NCBI GenBank assembly: GCA_045591885.1
Contig: JAZNTT010000051.1
Coordinates: 1-5,680, forward strand
Direction of reading: 5' to 3'
DNA: 5,680 nt
Origin: Colimorpha_A sp045591885
GTDB lineage: Bacteria > Bacillota > Clostridia > Oscillospirales > CAG-272
The translations under genes were made by a program, and so were the position numbers. How positions within the stretch are numbered: position 1 is the first letter of the stretch; every line of letters starts with the position of its first letter. This document shows, in pieces, positions 1 through 4,123 of the stretch. Under the pieces are notes generated by a model. That model was not told the DNA's origin, made no database searches, and saw only the letters and a program-made list of their open reading frames with translations.

Positions 1-1839
1 GCAAGATGGAAGAAGGCGACCTATACCATCAACTGGGATATCAACGCGGACGGTGTTATCAACGATTATGATATAGTTACCACGGTCGAACACGGCGAGA
101 TTCCATCGCTTCCTCCTTTCCACGTGCCCACAAAGGATAGCACGGCTGAGTATTCATATACTTTCACCAACAGTTGGCTTCCTGCCCTGAAGCCCGCGGA
201 CGGAGATGCGACGTATACTGCGCAGTATGATGCCGTGAGAAGAAAGTATACCGTTAAATTCCTCAATTATGATGGCACAGAGCTGCAGGTTTCCGAAGTT
301 GAATACGGTTCGCTGCCTATTTATAACGGCAAGACGCCTGTAAAGATCGACGATAAGCAATATGATTATACCTTCGTCGGTTGGCTGCCGCAGATAGAAA
401 AGGTCACGGGCAATGCAACTTATATTGCCAACTTCAGCGAGTCGATCAAGAAGTTCACGGTTGTGTGGCTGAACTGGGATGGCAGCGTTCTTGAAACCGA
501 TATTGGAGTCGAGCACGGCGATATGCCCCGCTATGACGGCAAGACACCGACAAAGCCGTCGACAGACAACAAAACCTATATCTTCGCGGGTTGGGATCCG
601 CAACTCTCGGGTGTAAGTAGCGACGTGACATATACGGCGACCTTTGCGGAGAAAACCAAGAGCTATTCGATAACGTGGAAGAACGATGACGGAAGCATAA
701 TCGACGTTACTGTTGTCGAGCACGGAAAGATGCCTTCTTATGCCGCTCCGACTAAGCCCTCGACTGCTGAATATTCCTATGAATTTGCGGGTTGGACTCC
801 TGCGGTCGTTCCCGCCGTGGCTGACGCGACTTATACCGCGTCATACACCGCAACGAAGATCAAATACACCGTGGTATGGAACGTCGGCGGAGTCAAAGCC
901 TCTGAAAGCTACGAATACGGCGCCATCCCCGAATTTAAGGGATCGACCGATAAGCTTGCGGAGGGATGCACGGCATTTGAATTCAACGGTTGGGACAAGA
1001 AGCTCTCCGCGGTTGTCGGCAATGTTGAATATACTGCAATCTACAAGCAGGTGACAAAGCATATTTCGGGTGAATTTACCTATACAAACAATGGCGGCGG
1101 AAACCACACGAAGAAGAATAAGTGTTGCTCTGCCGTTATCGAAACGGAGCGATGTTCGGATGTTCCGGGCGATTCCGACCACAAGTGTGATCTCTGCGGC
1201 GCGGATAGCATAGGACTTCATAGCGGCGGAAAGTCTACTTGCAAAACTCTTGCAAAATGTGCCGAATGCGGTGCTTCATACGGTGCTTACGACACAAATA
1301 ATCACGAGTCGGCGCAGATTGCTTATGCAGACGTCACAAAAACAACGCACGATGAGCTCTATGCTTGTTGCGGCGCTATGAAGAGCGATAACGCAAAGCA
1401 TATTTTCGGCGAGCAGAGCTGTCCTTGCGGAACTATGAGGTCGGTCACCGTTAAGTTTATGAACGGAGAAATACTGCTCAAAGCCTTCGTGGCTGATTTC
1501 GGTACAATGCTTAGCGTTGAAGAGGTATCCGCTCCCGCACCGACGAAGGGATACGTCTTCGCTGGGTGGTATACCGCGTCGGGTACACGCGTCGAAAAAG
1601 AGATCATGCTGACGGGTGATCTTGTCCTTTATGCCAAATATATCCCCGGCGATGTTGACGGCAACGGAAGGATCGAGAGCCTCGATGCGGACGTGCTCAA
1701 CAAATACATCGTCGGCGAAAGCGTTTTTGTCGTTGATGACAAAAATGCGCTTGACATCAACCGCGACGGCAGAATAACAGTAGCAGATTCGGTTGCAATA
1801 CTGTTTCACATATCCGGAAAGCAACCTATTTCCGATTAA
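1..1839 (+). CDS. Secreted B-repeat surface protein with C-terminal type I dockerin (5' end cut by window)
   Basis: The frame is open from base 1, so the start lies outside the window; 612 residues are visible. Window residues 8-82, 83-151, 152-221, 222-288 and 289-354 are five tandem repeats of about 70 residues. Each has the pattern [YF]-[TS]-[VI]-x-[WF]-x-N-x-[DG]-G, then [VE]-[EY]-[HY]-G, then [AVN]-G-W-x-P (NSW in repeat 1) and Y-x-A-x-[YF]. These are the Listeria-Bacteroides/InlB-like repeats of Firmicutes surface proteins. A segment with 12 cysteines follows (375-476; KCDLCGA, KCAECGA, CPCG), then one more repeat (482-548, FAGWYTASG), then a type I dockerin (550-612) with both calcium loops, DVDGNGRIESLD and DINRDGRITVAD. 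By family, dockerins bind cohesins on scaffoldins, so the protein is probably an extracellular, cohesin-docked adhesin or enzyme. The catalytic or binding part, if any, is upstream of the window. There is no LPXTG anchor, consistent with dockerin attachment. Confidence 0.9.
   Translation, partial: ARWKKATYTINWDINADGVINDYDIVTTVEHGEIPSLPPFHVPTKDSTAEYSYTFTNSWLPALKPADGDATYTAQYDAVRRKYTVKFLNYDGTELQVSEVEYGSLPIYNGKTPVKIDDKQYDYTFVGWLPQIEKVTGNATYIANFSESIKKFTVVWLNWDGSVLETDIGVEHGDMPRYDGKTPTKPSTDNKTYIFAGWDPQLSGVSSDVTYTATFAEKTKSYSITWKNDDGSIIDVTVVEHGKMPSYAAPTKPSTAEYSYEFAGWTPAVVPAVADATYTASYTATKIKYTVVWNVGGVKASESYEYGAIPEFKGSTDKLAEGCTAFEFNGWDKKLSAVVGNVEYTAIYKQVTKHISGEFTYTNNGGGNHTKKNKCCSAVIETERCSDVPGDSDHKCDLCGADSIGLHSGGKSTCKTLAKCAECGASYGAYDTNNHESAQIAYADVTKTTHDELYACCGAMKSDNAKHIFGEQSCPCGTMRSVTVKFMNGEILLKAFVADFGTMLSVEEVSAPAPTKGYVFAGWYTASGTRVEKEIMLTGDLVLYAKYIPGDVDGNGRIESLDADVLNKYIVGESVFVVDDKNALDINRDGRITVADSVAILFHISGKQPISD
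1648..1836 (+). other. Type I dockerin domain
   Basis: Residues 550-612 of the surface protein start with GDVDGNG and contain two calcium-binding EF-hand-like loops in D-x-N/D-x-D/N-G-x-I-x-x-x-D form, each followed by a short helix (ADVLNKYIVG and ADSVAILFHISG). This duplicated loop-helix layout is diagnostic of type I dockerins. By family it mediates calcium-dependent binding to a cohesin module. Confidence 0.9.
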
Positions 1840-1849
1840 AAAATAAAAC

Positions 1850-1881
1850 CATCCACACCGAAAGGTTTAGATGCTTTTTTT
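1850..1881 (+). terminator. Likely rho-independent terminator of the dockerin gene
   Basis: An interrupted stem lies 10 bases after the stop codon. CATC pairs with GATG on the outside and ACC with GGT on the inside, capped by a GAAA tetraloop. It is followed directly by C and seven T (1875-1881). The stem has two mismatches, so it is weak, but position and T-run fit a terminator. Confidence 0.55.
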
Positions 1882-1894
1882 CATAAAAAAGGAA

Positions 1895-1923
1895 TTCATA
1901 TAAAAACGAAGACGGTAAACAAT
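1895..1923 (+). promoter_or_regulatory. Weak sigma-A-like promoter candidate ahead of the structured region
   Basis: TTCATA (1895-1900) and AACAAT (1918-1923) are 17 bases apart; each matches 4 of 6 consensus positions. The predicted start, near 1930, falls just before the first paired base of the long hairpin at 1937. The match alone is weak; the position is what makes it worth recording. Confidence 0.25.
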
Positions 1924-1936
1924 ATTAGCAGAGAAC

Positions 1937-2072
1937 GCAAGTCGCCGGCGCGAAGAACGGTGAGTGATCGAACTTATGCTCTGTGCGGCATGCGGGCTCA
2001 ATTGATATAGATCCGCATTCGCACGCATATCGGAGCTGTTAAGCACCGAGTCGGTTATTCGCGAGCGATTGC
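1937..2072 (+). ncRNA. Long interrupted hairpin, candidate structured RNA (6S-like architecture)
   Basis: Eight stem segments pair in nested order: 1937-1940/2069-2072, 1942-1945/2065-2068, 1949-1954/2058-2063, 1958-1962/2044-2048, 1968-1971/2030-2033, 1975-1979/2025-2029, 1983-1987/2020-2024 and 1991-1995/2013-2017. They total 38 base pairs with one G-U pair, around a 17-base loop (1996-2012). Most 5'-side interruptions are exactly three bases. If the 1958-1962/2044-2048 stem is opened, a central bubble forms with 13 bases on the 5' side and 24 on the 3' side, and the 3' side can fold a local hairpin at 2045-2055. That is the plan of 6S RNA, which by family binds sigma-A RNA polymerase. No terminator follows 2072, so it could also be the leader of the spore-protein gene, or a folded mobile element. 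The fold is seen in the sequence; the identity is inferred. Confidence 0.5.
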
Positions 2073-2091
2073 ACCCCAAGAAAAGAAGTTA

Positions 2092-2104
2092 ATGCTATAA
2101 GCAT
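2092..2104 (+). promoter_or_regulatory. Short hairpin just upstream of the spore-protein ribosome binding site
   Basis: ATGCT, ATA and AGCAT form a perfect five-base-pair hairpin with a three-base loop. It directly abuts the AAGGAG ribosome binding site (2105-2110), which is nine bases from the ATG at 2120. It could affect ribosome access or mRNA stability; no function is shown. Confidence 0.35.
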
Positions 2105-2119
2105 AAGGAGAATTTCAAA

Positions 2120-2359
2120 ATGGCTAACAAGAATGCAAAGAAGGCTCTCGAGCAGTTTAAGAACGAGGCAGCTAACGAAGTAGGCGTAACCCTCAACCAG
2201 GGCTACAACGGCGATCTTACCGCACGTCAGGCAGGCTCTATCGGCGGTCAGATGGTTAACAATATGAACCCCGTACGAACTATGAGATTTGAACGTCATA
2301 ACCGCATATCGCAAGGACACAAGATAACCGTCAAGTACGCGTTTTCCCTTACGGTGTAA
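2120..2359 (+). CDS. Alpha/beta-type small acid-soluble spore protein with replaced C-terminus
   Basis: Residues 1-46 are a typical clostridial alpha/beta-type small acid-soluble spore protein. The helix ALEQFKNEAANEVGV (9-23) contains the region cut by the germination protease GPR. LTARQAGSIGGQMV (33-46) is the conserved second DNA-binding segment. By family these proteins coat DNA in the forespore, shift it toward an A-like form and protect it from UV and chemical damage. AAGGAG lies nine bases before the ATG. After residue 46 the family normally continues with a lysine-rich helix of the KKMI/KRMI kind and ends within about 10-20 residues. Here the sequence reads NNMN and then 29 unrelated residues ending in ITVKYAFSLTV. 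The next recognisable sequence downstream is a transposon scar, so the tail probably comes from insertion or deletion at about 2258-2270. The product may be non-functional, or a variant paralogue. Confidence 0.8.
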   Translation: MANKNAKKALEQFKNEAANEVGVTLNQGYNGDLTARQAGSIGGQMVNNMNPVRTMRFERHNRISQGHKITVKYAFSLTV

Positions 2360-2401
2360 GGCTTTGATGAAATAAAACGTACGGAGGAACAAAAAAAGAA
2401 G

Positions 2402-2479
2402 GACACCAAAACCATTTACGAACAGATCGGAGGTACATATCGAGAGGAAATCGTCGCCAATGAACTGCTCTATACTTAA
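2402..2479 (+). pseudogene. tnpV: TnpV remnant: N- and C-terminal ends joined by internal deletion
   Basis: The frame encodes D-T-KTIYEQIGGTY followed at once by REEIVANELLYT and a stop. KTIYEQxGGTY is the start of TnpV, the small accessory protein of Tn4451-like transposons and many Clostridia elements. [AR]-x-EIVxxELIY is the end of the same family. TnpV is usually about 110-125 residues, so roughly 90 central residues are missing and the two ends are fused in frame between about 2440 and 2441. No start codon with a ribosome binding site is seen close by. The frame is open only back to the stop of the spore-protein gene at 2357-2359. The bases between (2360-2401; GFDEIKRTEEQKKK in the same frame) may also be transposon-derived. 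The calls rest on remembered family motifs. Confidence 0.65.
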
Positions 2480-2601
2480 AGCAACGAAAGAAAATATCTT
2501 CCAAGTAACTGATTCTCGTATTAAATCCCTTGTCTATGCATATACTATTATCGGGTGGAAATCCCGTAAGCAAAATGAAATATTTTTTTCGATAAAAGGT
2601 A
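2480..2601. other. Intergenic stretch without recognised gene
   Basis: This AT-rich stretch lies between the TnpV scar and the promoter of the DUF3800 unit. It holds one small hairpin (CGGG 2552-2555 with CCCG 2563-2566) and a run of seven T (2583-2589), not adjacent to each other. I see no coding frame with a ribosome binding site and no repeat linking it to the flanks. It may be the far edge of the decayed transposon. Confidence 0.4.
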
Positions 2602-2630
2602 TTGCATTTTTCTTAAAAGTATGGTATAAT
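2602..2630 (+). promoter_or_regulatory. Strong sigma-A promoter with extended -10
   Basis: TTGCAT (2602-2607) is separated by 17 bases from a perfect TATAAT (2625-2630), and TG one base before the -10 makes it extended. Transcription should start near 2636-2638. It drives the structured RNA at 2637-2704 and, by read-through, the DUF3800 gene. Confidence 0.85.
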
Positions 2631-2636
2631 ACAGAC

Positions 2637-2704
2637 AAGGAAAACGGGCTGGTCGTAAGACCCGGGTCCACCTGCGGCGGGGATGTTCCCCGCCATTTTG
2701 TTTT
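2637..2704 (+). ncRNA. Short structured RNA or leader upstream of DUF3800 gene
   Basis: Between the promoter and the gene is a GC-rich transcript in AT-rich surroundings. It carries a hairpin GGTC-GTAA-GACC (2651-2662, GNRA loop). This competes with a second fold, CGGGCT (2645-2650) with AG (2658-2659) and CCCG (2661-2664), leaving A2660 bulged. It also holds a ten-base palindrome GACCCGGGTC (2659-2668) and ends in the terminator-like stem at 2676-2694. By my recollection, comparative genomics has described several distinct RNA motifs (the DUF3800 series) placed upstream of genes of this same protein family. Whether this one belongs to a described class cannot be decided here. It may be a cis-regulator or a separate small RNA. 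Confidence 0.55.
2676..2704 (+). terminator. Terminator or attenuator inside the DUF3800 leader
   Basis: GGCGGGGA (2676-2683) pairs perfectly with TCCCCGCC (2687-2694) around a TGT loop. ATTTTGTTTT follows. Eight base pairs, seven of them G-C, with a T-rich tail make an intrinsic terminator likely. It sits 13 bases before the DUF3800 start codon, so only read-through transcripts would express the protein. Confidence 0.65.
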
Positions 2705-2717
2705 GGATGGAGTGTGA

Positions 2718-3410
2718 ATGATGAACGAACTAAGTATATTCGTTGACGAGTCGGGCGATTTCGGTTCATACGAGCCGCACACACCATTTTATTTGTTTAC
2801 ACTCGTATTCCATGATCAAAGCAATTCCATCGAGGATCAGATCAGTCATTTGGAACACGGACTCACAGATGTTGGATTTGACGTGAAGCATTGCTTCCAC
2901 GCAGGCCCTATTATCCGCCGCGAAGAAGATTATCAAAATCTTTCAATAACAGAACGTAGAAAATGCCTCAACCGCATTTTAACATTTGCAAAGAACTGTG
3001 AGATATCCTACATTACCTTTTCGGTTGAGAAGAAGCATATGTCGGACTCGCTCAGCTTGACAGTGGCACTCTCCAAGCAACTCTCGGCATTTATTCGCGA
3101 GGAATACGCCTTCTTTGCGGGGTTTGATAAGATCATCGTTTACTACGATAACGGACAAGTTGAGTTGAACAAGCTCTTGGCATCTGTATTCACGGTTATG
3201 CTTCCGCAAGCGGAGTTCCGTAAGGTAATGCCCGCAGATTACAGGCTGTTTCAAGTTGCAGATCTTTTCTGCACGTTGGAGCTTATCTGCCTCAAGGACG
3301 AGCGTCATCTTATGTCCAAATCCGAGGAAGCATTTTTTGGCTCTATGCGTGATATGCAGAAGAACTACCTCAAGCCGATGTATAAGAAACGCTACAAGGA
3401 GATGAAGTGA
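2718..3410 (+). CDS. DUF3800 domain protein (RNase H-like fold family)
   Basis: This protein of about 230 residues has the DUF3800 landmarks in order: a first strand with IFVDESGDFG (7-16), CFHAGPIIRR (59-68), a strand with VYYDNGQ (141-147), and ADYRLFQVADLFC (173-185). The conserved acidic residues D10, E11, D144 and D182 fit the RNase H-like active site proposed for the family, so it may be a metal-dependent nuclease. No substrate is known to me. GGAG at 2709-2712 is five bases before the first ATG (2718) and eight before the second (2721), so translation may really begin at the second. The gene lies behind a strong promoter and a terminator-like hairpin. Its stop is one base from the ATG of a 42-residue protein with its own AAGGAG, so the two form an operon. 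Full length, with no sign of decay. Confidence 0.85.
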   Translation: MMNELSIFVDESGDFGSYEPHTPFYLFTLVFHDQSNSIEDQISHLEHGLTDVGFDVKHCFHAGPIIRREEDYQNLSITERRKCLNRILTFAKNCEISYITFSVEKKHMSDSLSLTVALSKQLSAFIREEYAFFAGFDKIIVYYDNGQVELNKLLASVFTVMLPQAEFRKVMPADYRLFQVADLFCTLELICLKDERHLMSKSEEAFFGSMRDMQKNYLKPMYKKRYKEMK

Positions 3411-3411
3411 T

Positions 3412-3540
3412 ATGGCTACCGAAGATATCAAAAAGGCAATTGCCGAATTGATGCGCGAGCTTCAAAAGGGCGAGGATAGCGCAAAAGAAAAAGGATATAT
3501 CGATATATCCGATGTTGAAAAGATCATAAAAGTGAAGTAA
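3412..3540 (+). CDS. Small 42-residue protein downstream of DUF3800, antitoxin-like
   Basis: The ATG follows the DUF3800 stop by one base, and AAGGAG (3396-3401) is ten bases upstream, so translation is very likely coupled. The protein reads as a charged helix (residues 3-20) followed by KGEDSAKEKGYIDISDVEKI. The pattern KGExSAxExGxIxxxDVE resembles the C-terminal, toxin-contacting part of many small type II antitoxins. The typical N-terminal DNA-binding part is missing or very short. No signal peptide or membrane segment is seen. Inference: a partner or inhibitor of the DUF3800 protein. It could also be a free-standing small conserved protein of other function. Three stops (TAA, TGA, TAA) come in quick succession before a terminator. 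Confidence 0.75.
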   Translation: MATEDIKKAIAELMRELQKGEDSAKEKGYIDISDVEKIIKVK

Positions 3541-3545
3541 TGATA

Positions 3546-3585
3546 ATAGATCGCTATCCTTCGATGGTAGCGACTATCTTTTTAT
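3546..3585 (+). terminator. Terminator of the DUF3800 operon
   Basis: ATAG-a-TCGCTA-t-CC pairs with GG-TAGCGA-CTAT around a TTCGAT loop, giving 12 base pairs with two single-base bulges. A CTTTTTATCCTTT tail follows. The tail overlaps the stop codon of the convergent minus-strand gene (3582-3584), so the hairpin may also slow transcription arriving from the other side. Confidence 0.75.
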
Positions 3586-3971
3586 CCTTTAACCATTGTA
3601 CCAAAGCAGAAAAGGGCGACCGAGAAACCGAGGGAAACCACGGTCGACTCGGTTGATATCGTTCCTGCCAAGTTGCATACACATACGCCGATCATCACAC
3701 CCGTAGCGAGGATTCGGATAAACTCTTTACGAACGGTAGATAAAAAAGTAGTTTTCGGTACACATTCCTTTTTTTCCGACGTTATTGGTGTTTCGACCGG
3801 TAAACCAAGCAGGTCGATAAGCTTCTCTAAATGCTCGTCACAAGGTTTTGACAATCCCCGTTCCCACTTTGAAACCGCCTTTCCTGATATACCGAGCATC
3901 GCCCCAAGCTCCGATTGTGTCAGACCGCGTTCTTTTCTTTTCTGCGATATTAATACGCATATATTATCCAT
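3582..3971 (-). CDS. XRE-family regulator with two C-terminal membrane helices
   Basis: Residues 6-60 are a Cro/C1-type helix-turn-helix: LISQKRKERGLTQSELGAML, then GISGKAVSKWERGLSKPCDEHLEKLIDLLGL. A linker follows, then two hydrophobic segments at about 84-105 (EFIRILATGVMIGVCVCNLAG) and 109-127 (TVVSLGFSVALFCFGTM). The protein is 129 residues long. GGAGG (3977-3981 on this strand) lies five bases before the ATG. The family binds palindromic operators, and the membrane segments suggest an anchored sensor-regulator or coupling to a membrane signal. It diverges from the beta-helix gene across about 150 bases holding both promoters, so that gene and its own are natural targets. The regulon is inferred, not shown. 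Confidence 0.88.
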   Translation of the reverse strand: MDNICVLISQKRKERGLTQSELGAMLGISGKAVSKWERGLSKPCDEHLEKLIDLLGLPVETPITSEKKECVPKTTFLSTVRKEFIRILATGVMIGVCVCNLAGTISTESTVVSLGFSVALFCFGTMVKG

Positions 3972-3997
3972 GTAAACCTCCGTAAACTGTTTGGTTG

Positions 3998-4003
3998 ATT
4001 ATA
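3998..4003 (-). promoter_or_regulatory. -10 element of the XRE gene
   Basis: TATAAT on the minus strand lies 26 bases upstream of the start codon. The -35 position at 17-base spacing (4021-4026, AAACAA) is poor, so the promoter may be weak or activator-dependent. Confidence 0.45.
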
Positions 4004-4008
4004 GTATT

Positions 4009-4025
4009 AACAATAATTATTTGTT
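4009..4025. promoter_or_regulatory. Candidate operator between divergent promoters
   Basis: AACAA, TAATTAT and TTGTT form an inverted repeat of five-base arms. It overlaps the spacer and -35 region of the XRE promoter and lies 15 bases from the -35 of the opposite promoter. It is a plausible XRE operator, but in sequence this AT-rich such repeats also arise by chance. Confidence 0.3.
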
Positions 4026-4039
4026 TTTTATTACAGACC

Positions 4040-4068
4040 TTGAAATAAAGCAAAATTTATGTTATAAT
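4040..4068 (+). promoter_or_regulatory. Sigma-A promoter of the beta-helix gene
   Basis: TTGAAA (4040-4045) and a perfect TATAAT (4063-4068) are 17 bases apart, with TG one base before the -10. The start should be near 4075, giving a leader of about 50 bases to the ATG at 4124. Confidence 0.8.
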
Positions 4069-4123
4069 ATGATAGATAGACCAACTGTTTGCATCAAATT
4101 GAATTTTGTGAGGTGGAGTCTGT

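Noticed and set aside
154..723. Minus-strand open frame of 189 codons opposite the repeat protein, and a similar one at 1276-1824.
   Set aside because: Both lie opposite a clearly real gene with conserved repeats and a dockerin. No family features or ribosome binding sites are seen; they are shadows of its codon use.
2003..2032. TGATAT-17-CATATCG as a sigma-G promoter for the spore-protein gene.
   Set aside because: The -10 lacks the TA end of the CATACTA consensus and the element lies inside the long hairpin. A sigma-G promoter must exist if the gene is active, but this one is not convincing.
2038..2044. GTTAAGC fits the integron attC R' box, and the region is a long bulged hairpin.
   Set aside because: No matching upstream RYYYAAC box lies at the start of the hairpin and no integrase is seen, so attC is not supported.
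2043..2055. GCACCGAGTCGGT matches the last hairpin of the well-known Streptococcus Cas9 tracrRNA.
   Set aside because: No Cas gene, CRISPR repeat or anti-repeat is present. The match is a short palindrome, and the bases also pair within the larger hairpin 1937-2072. Treated as coincidence.
2552..2589. CGGG/CCCG hairpin followed by a run of T as a terminator.
   Set aside because: The stem is only four base pairs and the T-run starts 17 bases after it, too far for an intrinsic terminator.
2637..2704. Tandem RNA repeats as in classical ToxI antitoxins.
   Set aside because: No direct repeats are present in the leader, so a classical ToxIN locus is excluded; only the general layout is similar.
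2460..2717. Plus-strand open frame of 85 codons.
   Set aside because: It runs across the TnpV scar, the strong promoter at 2602-2630 and the terminator hairpin, has no good ribosome binding site and resembles no protein.
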